Source: Paenibacillus sp. YN15 (GTDB taxonomy: Bacteria; Bacillota; Bacilli; Paenibacillales; NBRC-103111). Taken from it: DNA of 64,000 bases. The notes beneath the pieces are model-generated. The model was not told the DNA's origin and made no database searches. It saw only the letters and a program-made list of their open reading frames with translations. The stretch is taken from NCBI RefSeq assembly GCF_003285005.1, contig NZ_QMFA01000015.1, positions 62,001 to 126,000 on the forward strand, given 5' to 3'. A program made the translations under genes and the position numbers. This document shows positions 33,407 through 41,769 of this stretch, in pieces; positions within the stretch are counted from its first letter, which is position 1, and the number at the start of each line of letters is the position of its first letter.

Positions 33407-34642
33407 CTACAATCCGGGAGGATCCAGCTTGGCGGACTGCCAACGGAGACGGTTCAGGGGAAGAAAACACAGGCCGGCCATCAGCACAAAAAACGCGATA
33501 AAATACGGTGAAACCAGTCCCCGCCACTGTCCCGCCGCCACCGGACCGATGAACGAGCCCACAGAGTAGGCGATGGACAGGATGGAATAGGCCCTGCCGT
33601 ACCGGGAGGCGCTGGTGGAGGCGGCCAGCAGGCTGGCCACAGCCGGGAAGATCACTCCTTTGGCCATGCCGATGAAGAAGAGCAGCACATACAGGGACAC
33701 GGGAGCCCGGACCGCCATGCCAAAAAACGCCGTTGCCAGCATCAGGCAGCCGGCCATGGTGCGCAGAAGAGGAGGAACCCGGTTGAGAAAGACCATGCTC
33801 AGGGACAGGAGCGCCCCCAGACTCACCAGGGAAAAGAGCATTCCCGAATTCAGCACAGCCCCGGTGAGAGCGGAGGCGGAGGCAGGGCCGTGGTTATGAT
33901 GGTTGAGCATGGGCAGCTCAAAGTAGAGAATGCCTTGGGAGCAGGAGATAGCCATAGGCAGCACAAAAAACAGCCAAGGCAAGCCCGCAGGCTGTCCCTG
34001 CTCGGCCCCACCCCCTTTAACCTGCCCCCCGCTGCCGCCGTGACCCATATGATGGGCGTGGCCTGTTGCCGCAAGGGCAGCTCCTCCCGCAGGAAGACGC
34101 ACATCCCGGATGCCGAAGATGGCCAGGATGCCCGTGATCAGGAGCCCCCAGCCCAGCACGGTAAACGAGGTGGCAAACCCGATTTTGGCAACCAAATAAG
34201 CGCCGGCGGCAGGAGACACCACAGAGGCCAGCGTATGGACCAGGCCGTTGCCGGACATAAGCTTGCTCTGATGGACCCGGTCCCGGGCCAGCTTGGCCAG
34301 CAGGGTCATGCAAGCAGGGGACAAGAAAGCCAGCACAAATCCGCTGATGGAGCGGATCACCAGGAGCTGCCAGGGGTCCTCCACCTTGGCTTGGAGAAGG
34401 AGCAGAACTCCTCCGGCCATCAGGCTGGTGCAGATAAACACCTTGCTGCCGTAGCGGTCCACGCCGATGCCTGCCAGCAGGTTTCCCGGCAGATGGGTGA
34501 TGGAGTACAGGCCCAGAATCAGCCCGATGAAGGACGGAGCAGCACCCAGCGAAATGGCGTACGGGGAGAGAATCGGATATTGTGCGTGCAGATCAAAGAA
34601 GGCGACGAACATAAACAAGTACAGCCATATAGCGGTTTTCAC
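33407..34642 (-). CDS. MFS transporter
   Basis: A 411-residue major-facilitator protein with twelve predicted helices. The first half carries GIGVDRYGSKVFICTSLMAGG (loop 2-3, the D-R-x-G motif). A histidine/glycine-rich loop between helices 6 and 7 (GHAHHMGHGGSGG) could bind metal. The second half has FLNRVPPLLRTMAGC and RYGRAYSILSIAYSVGSFIGP. GTG 34642 follows GGATGGGGGACC; an upstream ATG at 34702 is in frame but without a site. Likely a drug or small-molecule efflux carrier; substrate unknown. Confidence 0.85.
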   Translation of the reverse strand: MKTAIWLYLFMFVAFFDLHAQYPILSPYAISLGAAPSFIGLILGLYSITHLPGNLLAGIGVDRYGSKVFICTSLMAGGVLLLLQAKVEDPWQLLVIRSISGFVLAFLSPACMTLLAKLARDRVHQSKLMSGNGLVHTLASVVSPAAGAYLVAKIGFATSFTVLGWGLLITGILAIFGIRDVRLPAGGAALAATGHAHHMGHGGSGGQVKGGGAEQGQPAGLPWLFFVLPMAISCSQGILYFELPMLNHHNHGPASASALTGAVLNSGMLFSLVSLGALLSLSMVFLNRVPPLLRTMAGCLMLATAFFGMAVRAPVSLYVLLFFIGMAKGVIFPAVASLLAASTSASRYGRAYSILSIAYSVGSFIGPVAAGQWRGLVSPYFIAFFVLMAGLCFLPLNRLRWQSAKLDPPGL

Positions 34643-34732
34643 CGGTCCCCCATCCTTTCCTGACAAGCATTGCTTATGTACATGTGTACGTCCGTTGTCC
34701 ACCCAATATGCCGCCTTCCTCCCGGCAAGTTG

Positions 34733-34764
34733 GTCCTGTACAGGACAGCCCGATATGGTAAAAT
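34733..34764 (+). promoter_or_regulatory. 14-bp perfect palindrome overlapping a promoter
   Basis: GTCCTGTACAGGAC (34733-34746) is perfectly symmetric and covers the -35 position of an extended -10 promoter TGGTAAAAT (34756-34764). This suggests a dimeric regulator acting on the gene at 34821, possibly also on the divergent MFS gene. A second imperfect palindrome GTACATGTGTAC lies near 34678-34689. Confidence 0.5.
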
Positions 34765-34820
34765 AAGCGTGCGTGCAATGAAGTTGGAAAAATGCATAGG
34801 GAAGGGCGGGAAGGGAAACA

Positions 34821-35261
34821 ATGGAGCAGCTTCAGGGGTTTTTGCAGGAGCAATGGATGATCGTCGTCATCGCGCTGGTTGTGCTGATTGTGGTGGTCAA
34901 GCTGGTGAAGACCGCAATAAAATGGGCCATTATTCTGCTTATTGTAGCGGGCATCTTCGTTTACGGGGCCAATTACAAGGATACACTGACCAATATCAAG
35001 GATGCGGTGGTGGAGAATGCGGGAGGCGCTTTGACGGATGCGGTGAAGGAGCAGGCGGCCAAGGCCATCCGCAATGAAGCCAAGGATGCCACCTATACCG
35101 CCAATGCCGATGGCAGCTTTACGGTGAAGAGCAAGACTATCCAGGTAGACGGCAAGCCGGGATCGGATACCGTCAAGGTGACCATCGCAGGCCAGTCCTT
35201 TAATATGAAGACAGTGGATGCGGTGAATGCCTATCTGGAGGCTGCCCGCGGGAACCAATAG
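34821..35261 (+). CDS. Membrane-anchored protein, unknown
   Basis: A 146-residue protein. Two hydrophobic segments at about 12-28 and 34-50 (MIVVIALVVLIVVVKLV and WAIILLIVAGIFVYGA) are followed by a soluble C-terminal part with an alanine-rich helix (AVVENAGGALTDAVKEQAAKAI) and a strand-rich end (SFTVKSKTIQVDG, DTVKVTIAGQSF). No family is recognised. It lies 64 bases before the CvpA-like/transglutaminase gene, likely in the same transcript. Confidence 0.65.
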   Translation: MEQLQGFLQEQWMIVVIALVVLIVVVKLVKTAIKWAIILLIVAGIFVYGANYKDTLTNIKDAVVENAGGALTDAVKEQAAKAIRNEAKDATYTANADGSFTVKSKTIQVDGKPGSDTVKVTIAGQSFNMKTVDAVNAYLEAARGNQ

Positions 35262-35325
35262 CAGGCAATAAGCTGCGGCCAAGCGGCCTTATGCCTGCAT
35301 GAACTGCGAATGAGGAGGGAGAGCC

Positions 35326-36459
35326 ATGGACGGCTGGAACTGGGTTACTGTCATTCTGATTGCTGTCCTGGGCCTGTCTGTGCTGCAAGGGGCCAAACGT
35401 GGCGCTGCGGGCTCATCCCGCCGGCTGCTGGCGTTGGGGCTGGAGGGGGCCGGTACGGCCATCTCCATTCTTGTGGCCTGGAGGCTGGTCCAGTGGGCCT
35501 CTCCCCGGGCCGGTGACTGGCTGGTCTCCCTGGGTATTGCCATCCCTTCCGGTGAGCTGAATGTATGGCAGCAGCTGTATTACACCTTTGTCACCAGCCT
35601 GCGGGATTTTTCCCTGATGCGGGGGGCAATCCTGTTTGCTATCGTATATATCGGGATCAAAGGGCTGCTGAACCGCATCGCCTTGCCGCTTCTGAACGTC
35701 CGGCTGGACCAGTCTGTGCGCAGCTCCGGCGATTCGCCCGCCTCCCGGTGGGCCAGCGCCGCTGTGGGCGGAGCCATCGGCGTTGCCACAGGTGCGGTGC
35801 GCGGGCTTTTGGTAATCGCCGCGCTGATGGTGGTGGCGGTGCTGTTCCCCGATTCGCCGGTAAGCGGGCAGGCGGCCAAGTCGCCGCTGTACCGCCAGGG
35901 GGCGGAGCGGATCATTGCCCCTTTAACGGGCAATATGCTCTCCAGACTGCCCGTGTTTACACAGTCGGTGCAGGCCGAATTCGACCAGATCCTAAAGCGC
36001 AAGTATGAGGTGCTGGACGCCCATGTGCCCGAGGATGTGGCCAGTGCGGCATTGGAGATTACCGCCGGCAAGGAGACCGATGAGGACAAGGCCAGAGCCT
36101 TGTACCAATGGGTGGGCACCCGGGTCAAGTACGACTGGGACAAGGTCCGGCTGTACGAGGAGAAGCGAATCTGGAAGGAGCAGACTCCCGAGGATACCTT
36201 TCTTACCCGGGCAGGAGTCTGCATCGACTATTCCAGGCTGTATGCGGCCATGGCCCGGTCAGTGGGCCTGGACGTGAAGGTAGTGACCGGGCTGGGCTCC
36301 GACGGCCGCGGCGGCACCGGCTCCCATGCCTGGAACGAGGTTTATTTGTCGGAAAAGCAAACCTGGGTACCCCTGGATTCCACCTGGGTATCCAGCGGAG
36401 GCAACTGGTTTGATTCCGCCGATTTTTATAAGACGCATATCAAGGAAGCCTACGGATAA
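35326..36459 (+). CDS. CvpA-like membrane domain fused to a transglutaminase-like protease domain
   Basis: A 377-residue two-part protein. Residues 1-185 hold four hydrophobic segments with the CvpA-like pattern (VLGLSVLQGAKRGAAGSSRRL, VGGAIGVATGAVRGLLVIAAL). Residues about 235-377 are a transglutaminase-like domain with a full triad: cysteine in TRAGVCIDYSRLYAAMAR, histidine in GSHAWNEVYL and aspartate in WVPLDSTW. The soluble domain would sit on the outer face and act on wall-linked substrates. ATG 35326 follows GGAGGGAGAGCC. Confidence 0.83.
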   Translation: MDGWNWVTVILIAVLGLSVLQGAKRGAAGSSRRLLALGLEGAGTAISILVAWRLVQWASPRAGDWLVSLGIAIPSGELNVWQQLYYTFVTSLRDFSLMRGAILFAIVYIGIKGLLNRIALPLLNVRLDQSVRSSGDSPASRWASAAVGGAIGVATGAVRGLLVIAALMVVAVLFPDSPVSGQAAKSPLYRQGAERIIAPLTGNMLSRLPVFTQSVQAEFDQILKRKYEVLDAHVPEDVASAALEITAGKETDEDKARALYQWVGTRVKYDWDKVRLYEEKRIWKEQTPEDTFLTRAGVCIDYSRLYAAMARSVGLDVKVVTGLGSDGRGGTGSHAWNEVYLSEKQTWVPLDSTWVSSGGNWFDSADFYKTHIKEAYG

Positions 36460-36511
36460 GCCGCGGTTGGCTTGGTTTCATTCGGGGATTGAAAATGAAG
36501 GAGAGTGTGCA

Positions 36512-37219
36512 ATGCTGTTGTCACCCGGCCGTTATCAGGCCGTTTTTTTCGATGTGGGAGATACCCTGATGTTCATTCCGGCCGCCCAGGCGGTGATCCA
36601 CAGACATCTGGCGGAACGGGCCCTCATTCGGGAGGAGGAGCAGATCGGCAGGCTATTCCAGCAGGCTTTCCGTCAGTTTTATTACGAGCGGGAACTGAAC
36701 CCCGAGGAATGCTGCTCGCCGGAATCCGACCGCCAATTCTGGACGGGGGTATACCGGTTTATGCTGGATGAGCTGGGCGCCGGAGGGGAGTGGACAGAGG
36801 AGGAAATCCATCATTCCTGCCATGAGCTGTATGAGATGTTCACCAGTCCGGCCAATTACCGGCTGTTTGATGATGTGGTCGAAACGCTGGATACCCTCCG
36901 GGAGCGGGGCTTCCGCTTGGGCATTGTCTCCAATTTCTCGCCGACATTGAAGGACATCCTCCGGGATAAGGGGATTCTCCATTATTTCGATCCGGTGATT
37001 GTTTCCACCGAAGTGGGGCTGGAAAAGCCCAATCCCGCCATTTTCCGGCTGGCTTTGGCCGAAGCGGGGCTTGCGCCCTCAGCCGTGCTGTATGTGGGAG
37101 ACCATGACCTGAACGACCTTTGGGCGCCGCGGCAGGTTGGCATCGACGCTCTTAAAATCAAACGCTACGATTATATGACAGGTGAAGGCATAACCGGTTT
37201 GCAGGAACTTTTAAAGTGA
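36512..37219 (+). CDS. HAD-superfamily hydrolase
   Basis: A 235-residue HAD phosphatase. Motif I is AVFFDVGDTLMF (nucleophile and acid aspartates D-x-x/GD), motif II IVSNFSPT, the motif III lysine in VGLEKPNPAIF, and motif IV YVGDHDLNDLWAPRQVG. The helical cap between motifs I and II is of the YjjG/epoxide-hydrolase-like type. ATG 36512 follows AAGGAGAG. Its stop overlaps a GTG candidate start of the penicillin-binding protein gene. Substrate unknown. Confidence 0.92.
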   Translation: MLLSPGRYQAVFFDVGDTLMFIPAAQAVIHRHLAERALIREEEQIGRLFQQAFRQFYYERELNPEECCSPESDRQFWTGVYRFMLDELGAGGEWTEEEIHHSCHELYEMFTSPANYRLFDDVVETLDTLRERGFRLGIVSNFSPTLKDILRDKGILHYFDPVIVSTEVGLEKPNPAIFRLALAEAGLAPSAVLYVGDHDLNDLWAPRQVGIDALKIKRYDYMTGEGITGLQELLK

Positions 37220-39291
37220 GGCTAAGAGCCATGAATCGCTTCTTCTCGTATGAGTCTGAAGAGAACAAGGAAAAACGGGAGCGGTCCAGGCGGACCCGCT
37301 TTTCCATCCGGATCAATATGTTCTTTTTTAGCACCTTCCTGCTGTTCTCTCTGTTGATTGTGAAGCTGGCTTTCCTCCAGTTTGTGCAGGGGGAGGAGCT
37401 GTCGGCCATGGAGGACCGCCAGACCAAGGAGAAAATCACCATTTCCCCCATCCGGGGAAATATTTACGATCTGGACGGTTACCCCATTGCGTATACCACC
37501 TCAGCCGAATCGCTGTTTTACCAAATTGTGCCGAGACAAACCAAGGAGGAGAAAATCGCCCTCGCCCATAAAATCGCAGAACTGGCCGCCACCTACGGCG
37601 ATCCCCAATACGGTGCGCTGGACGCGGCGGAGATTATCAAGCGGATGGACGTGGGCTTTGATATTGCCGGCAATCCTGCCAAGGACCCCAGCTACACCTT
37701 CCAGCCCAGGCGGCTGAAGGCGGGGCTGACCAAACAGGAGATCGCTTATGTGGTAGAGCATCAGAATGAGCTGCCCGGTGTGAGCATTGTGGAGGAAAGT
37801 GCGCGGGTATACGATGAGAATACCATCGCCGCACAGCTGGTCGGATATTTGCGCCCGTTTTCCACCGCCCGCAACCAGACCCAGTCCTACTTGAATTTCT
37901 ATAAGGACAACCCCGGCGAGTATCTGAACGAGGAATTTGTGGGCTTCGACGGTCTTGAATTCCTGTACCAGGATGAGCTGCGGGGCAAAAACGGCAGCAA
38001 GTCCTATCCCGTCAACTCTCGCTCCCAGATCATCGGGCAGGTCACCATTACACCGCCGGACAAGGGGCATAACCTGTACCTTACACTGAAAAAGGATGTC
38101 CAGCTGGCCACGGAGAATGCCATCATCAAGCAGCTGGAGTATATGAAAAGCCGGGAAGCGGAGCAGCTGAAATATCCCGCCCTGGGCAAAAACGCCCTGG
38201 CCGGCTACGCCGTCGCCATGGAGGTGGACACGGGCCGGGTGGTGGCCATGGCCAGCATGCCCGACTACAATACCAACCTCTGGTCCAAGGAGCGCATTCC
38301 CGAAGAGGAGTACAACAGCATCCAGTTCCAGTATATCAACGGCACCATCCGGGAGCGTTATGCCGACATTCAGGACAACAAGGAGCGGGGCAAACATCCC
38401 AGCTCGCTGGTTCCCCTGGGCTCCACCATCAAGCCGCTGACAGTGCTTTTGGGCATGAACGAGGGCATTATCGGGCCCAATGAGCGGTATGCAGACCCCA
38501 CTACCTTTGTTTTCGGCAAGGACAAAAGCTCCATCAGCAACTCCGACAAGCACAACTACGGCATCCTGACCCCAGCTCTGGCCATTCAGTATTCGGCCAA
38601 TACCTTCATGGGGGAAATGGTGGGCAACCGCATGTACATGAGCTCCAAGTACCCGTCCTTTCCCAAAGCGGGCAATGCCATCGAGGTCTGGGATTCCTAC
38701 ATGAAAAAATTCGGTCTGGGCCAGCTTACAGGCAGCCAACTGCCGGGGGAGTATGCGGGAGACCCCTATTACTTTGAAACAGCCAAGCGGGAATCCGCCC
38801 AATCGGTGCTGATTTACGCCTCCTTCGGCCAACAGGCCCGCTACACCACTCTGCAGTTGGCCCAGTATGCGTCCATGCTGGCCAATCACGGCAAGAGATA
38901 CCGGCCCATCTTTGTGGACCGGATCACCACCTATGACGGGCAACTGGTCCGCCGTATAGAACCGGAGCTGCTCAGTCAGGAGGAGTTTCCGGCAGCCTAC
39001 TGGAGGGTGCTGGAGGACGGAATGAAGCAGGTATTCGTCACCGGCTTTGATGGGGTAAGCTATTCGGTAGTGCGCAAGACCGGAACCTCCCAGCAGCAGG
39101 TAGCCGGCCAATTTGTGGAAAATGCCGTTTTCATCGCTTACGCTCCGGCGGACAAGCCCAAGCTGGCGGTGGCAGTGGTGGTGCCCGAAGGAGGCTTTGG
39201 CTCCTGGGGCGCGGCCCCCATTGCCCGGCAAATTTTCGATGCTTACGACGAGCATTACGGTCTGTACGGCGTGCCCAAAAACGGCCAATAA
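37216..39291 (+). CDS. Class B penicillin-binding protein (PBP2-like), copy 1
   Basis: A 691-residue class B PBP. One membrane anchor at about 36-58 (MFFFSTFLLFSLLIVKLAFL) is followed by the dimerisation region (RGNIYDLDGYPIAY). The transpeptidase domain has nucleophile STIK (Ser about 403), SAN, and KTGT (about 621). GTG 37216 overlaps the HAD stop; ATG 37231 is an alternative. It lacks a glycosyltransferase domain, so it would cross-link peptidoglycan with a SEDS partner. The next gene is a close paralogue in tandem. Confidence 0.92.
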   Translation: MRLRAMNRFFSYESEENKEKRERSRRTRFSIRINMFFFSTFLLFSLLIVKLAFLQFVQGEELSAMEDRQTKEKITISPIRGNIYDLDGYPIAYTTSAESLFYQIVPRQTKEEKIALAHKIAELAATYGDPQYGALDAAEIIKRMDVGFDIAGNPAKDPSYTFQPRRLKAGLTKQEIAYVVEHQNELPGVSIVEESARVYDENTIAAQLVGYLRPFSTARNQTQSYLNFYKDNPGEYLNEEFVGFDGLEFLYQDELRGKNGSKSYPVNSRSQIIGQVTITPPDKGHNLYLTLKKDVQLATENAIIKQLEYMKSREAEQLKYPALGKNALAGYAVAMEVDTGRVVAMASMPDYNTNLWSKERIPEEEYNSIQFQYINGTIRERYADIQDNKERGKHPSSLVPLGSTIKPLTVLLGMNEGIIGPNERYADPTTFVFGKDKSSISNSDKHNYGILTPALAIQYSANTFMGEMVGNRMYMSSKYPSFPKAGNAIEVWDSYMKKFGLGQLTGSQLPGEYAGDPYYFETAKRESAQSVLIYASFGQQARYTTLQLAQYASMLANHGKRYRPIFVDRITTYDGQLVRRIEPELLSQEEFPAAYWRVLEDGMKQVFVTGFDGVSYSVVRKTGTSQQQVAGQFVENAVFIAYAPADKPKLAVAVVVPEGGFGSWGAAPIARQIFDAYDEHYGLYGVPKNGQ

Positions 39292-39305
39292 AGCCTTAAG
39301 CCCTA

Positions 39306-39344
39306 TTCAAGGACCTGTCTCCCAGCCGGAGGTAGGTCCTTGAA
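39306..39344. other. Perfect 11-bp stem between the two PBP genes
   Basis: TTCAAGGACCT (39306-39316) pairs with AGGTCCTTGAA (39334-39344). No T-run follows, so it may be an attenuating or processing hairpin rather than a full terminator. Confidence 0.5.
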
Positions 39345-39412
39345 GCAGTTGGAATCCTTCCTTGAAGTTGTTACACTATATAGGGTGACACTACTATGAG
39401 GGAGGTCGAAGC

Positions 39413-41491
39413 ATGAAAACCCCGCTCACCACTGGGGAGACAAACGACAATTTGGAGCAGCGCAAAAGGCGCAACCAGTTTTCTATACGCATTAACATGT
39501 TCTTTTTCGCCACTTTCCTGCTGTTCTCCACCTTGCTGGGAAAGCTGGCCACACTTCAGTTTGTGCAGGGGGAGGAGCTCTCCGCCCTGGAGAAAATCTG
39601 GCAGAACAAGGATGTCCCAATCGCTCCCATCCGGGGAAATATCTATGATGCAGACGGATATCCCCTCGCATACTCCATGTCTTCCCAGTCGTTGTTTTAC
39701 CAGCTCCGGCTGGATAAGAAGCCGGAAGAAACCATTGATTTGGCCAAGCGGCTGGCCGATGCTTTCCTGATGCTGGCCGAGGATAGCAAAAAAGCGGCGC
39801 AGCCCAGCGCGGAAGAAGTGCTGCTCCGGATGGATACAGGCTTCAAGCTGGACGGCAGCCCCGCCGACAAGAGCATGGGCTATTCCTTTAGCCCGCGGCG
39901 CATTAAGACGGATCTGACGCAAAAGGAAATCGCCTATTTTTCCGAGCACCGGGATGAGTTTGAGGGTGTGGAAATCACCGAGGAAAGCACCCGCAAGTAC
40001 GACGGCAATACCATCGCCGTGCAAACCATCGGATACTTGCGCCAGTTTTCCACCGCCATCAATCCTTCCCTCCCCAAGTCGTTTCTGGACTACTACAAGG
40101 CGGACGGGATGAAGGATATTTACCAGAATGACGAGCTGGTGGGCTTCGACGGGTTGGAGTTCATGTACCAAGATGTGCTGCGCGGCCAGGCCGGCAAAAA
40201 AACCTACCGCATTAACTCCAAAGCCCAGATTATGGAGCAGGTGGAGCTGACTGCGCCGGTGAAGGGCAATAACCTCCATCTGACCATTGACAAGGATGTG
40301 CAGCTCATTACAGAGCAGGCCATTGCGGATCAGCTGGACGCCATGAAAAAAGCGCCTGCCGGATCTTATCCTGCCAGAGGCGCCAAGGCGGTGGCGGGTT
40401 ATGCCGTAGCGATGGAGGTGGATACAGGCAAGATTATCGCCATGGCCAGTTACCCGGACTATGACCCGGCATTGTGGGAGAGCGGGCGCATTTCTCCGGA
40501 GAATATGGCGGCCATCAATTACCGTTACACCAATGGGGCCGTAAGGGAGCGCTTCGGCGAATTCTCCAATCCGGAGGAGTTCCGGAAGCATCCCAGCTCC
40601 CTGGTATACCTGGGCTCTACCATGAAGCCCCTGAGTGTGCTGGTTGGCCTGAATGAGGGAATCATCACAGCCAATGAGAAATACACAGACCCCGTTACCT
40701 TTTATTTCGGCAAAGACCGGAAATCCAGCGTCAGCAACTCGGACAGAAGCTACTTCGGCATTCTGACTGCGGCCACTGCCATCCAGAAATCATCCAATAC
40801 TTATATGGCGGAAATGATCGGAAACCGGCTGTACTTCAGCAAAAATTATCCCGCTTACCCGCAAAGCGGCAACGCCCTGGATGTGTGGGACAGCTATATG
40901 AAAAAATTCGGCCTGGGCGTGCTGACAGGCAGCGGCTTCCCCGGCGAAAGCGAAGGGCTGGCGGATTACATTGCCGCCGCCAAGCGGGACGGTCCACAGC
41001 CGACGCTGATTTACTCTTCTTTTGGGCAGCAGGGGAAATATACGACCCTTCAGCTTGCGCAGTATGCGACTATGCTGGCTAATCACGGCAAGCGCTACAA
41101 GCCCCAATTTGTCGAAAAGATTACCACCTACGACCAGGAAGTGGTGAAAGCCTTCCAGCCGGAGCTGCTGGACGAGGTGAAGTTCCCCGAAGCGTACTGG
41201 AATGTGCTGAAGGAAGGCATGCAATCCAATGTGCAGGGGTTTGACGGCGTCAATTACACCTTTGTCCGGAAAACGGGCACTTCGGAGCAATCCATTGCCG
41301 GCAGCAATGTGGATAACGCCGTGCTGATCGCCTATGCTCCTGCGGAGAAGCCCAAGCTGGCCGTGGCAGTGGTAGTGCCGGAGGGGGGCTTCGGCTCCTG
41401 GGGCGCAGCGCCCATTGCCCGCAAGATATTTGATGCTTATGATGCAAAAATAGGGCTGGACGGCCTCCCCAAGGGATTGCCCCAGCAATAG
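39413..41491 (+). CDS. Class B penicillin-binding protein (PBP2-like), copy 2
   Basis: A 692-residue paralogue of the previous gene with the same order: membrane anchor MFFFATFLLFSTLLGKLATL, RGNIYDADGYPLAY, STMK (Ser about 402), SSN, and KTGT. The two proteins share long identical blocks, such as VVPEGGFGSWGAAPIAR and DSYMKKFGLG, but differ in the insert before the transpeptidase domain. ATG 39413 follows GAGGGAGGTCG. A local gene duplication followed by divergence is the simplest explanation. Confidence 0.92.
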   Translation: MKTPLTTGETNDNLEQRKRRNQFSIRINMFFFATFLLFSTLLGKLATLQFVQGEELSALEKIWQNKDVPIAPIRGNIYDADGYPLAYSMSSQSLFYQLRLDKKPEETIDLAKRLADAFLMLAEDSKKAAQPSAEEVLLRMDTGFKLDGSPADKSMGYSFSPRRIKTDLTQKEIAYFSEHRDEFEGVEITEESTRKYDGNTIAVQTIGYLRQFSTAINPSLPKSFLDYYKADGMKDIYQNDELVGFDGLEFMYQDVLRGQAGKKTYRINSKAQIMEQVELTAPVKGNNLHLTIDKDVQLITEQAIADQLDAMKKAPAGSYPARGAKAVAGYAVAMEVDTGKIIAMASYPDYDPALWESGRISPENMAAINYRYTNGAVRERFGEFSNPEEFRKHPSSLVYLGSTMKPLSVLVGLNEGIITANEKYTDPVTFYFGKDRKSSVSNSDRSYFGILTAATAIQKSSNTYMAEMIGNRLYFSKNYPAYPQSGNALDVWDSYMKKFGLGVLTGSGFPGESEGLADYIAAAKRDGPQPTLIYSSFGQQGKYTTLQLAQYATMLANHGKRYKPQFVEKITTYDQEVVKAFQPELLDEVKFPEAYWNVLKEGMQSNVQGFDGVNYTFVRKTGTSEQSIAGSNVDNAVLIAYAPAEKPKLAVAVVVPEGGFGSWGAAPIARKIFDAYDAKIGLDGLPKGLPQQ

Positions 41492-41506
41492 ATTGGCGGA
41501 TCATGA

Positions 41507-41532
41507 GGCCGGAGAATGCTCCGGTCTTTTTT
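41507..41532 (+). terminator. Rho-independent terminator of the PBP genes
   Basis: GGCCGGAG (41507-41514), AATG loop, CTCCGGTC (41519-41526), six Ts. Confidence 0.92.
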
Positions 41533-41674
41533 GTGTTTTACAAAAATTTACATGCGGAGGGGGCGCCTGGGGTGGATATATGCCTCTCCCGCTGCATCCT
41601 GACACTATCCCATATGCTCAGGTATGAGCAGATGATCAGAGGATCAGAGAACATGGGCGACAGGAAAAAAATAC

Positions 41675-41717
41675 TTGAAACGAGAACTAATGTTCTGTAT
41701 AATAAGAACAAACGTTC
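41675..41717 (+). promoter_or_regulatory. SOS promoter: sigma-A elements with two LexA-type boxes
   Basis: TTGAAA (41675-41680), a 17-base spacer and TATAAT (41698-41703) form a near-ideal promoter. Box 1, GAACTAATGTTC (41684-41695), fills the spacer; box 2, GAACAAACGTTC (41706-41717), covers the start site. Both match the Gram-positive LexA core GAAC-N4-GTTC, and their centres are 22 bases apart, about two helical turns. A LexA pair would block the polymerase until DNA damage. The next start codon is ATG 41770. Confidence 0.85.
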
Positions 41718-41769
41718 CTGTATAAGCCCGATTTCAATGAGGTGTTTGGACTAATGGAGGGGTGGAGGC

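Noticed and set aside
37501-39288. Long minus-strand frame of 595 codons inside the PBP gene
   Set aside because: It is a shadow of the coding strand in GC-rich DNA; low-complexity His/Gln/Leu composition and no ribosome site.
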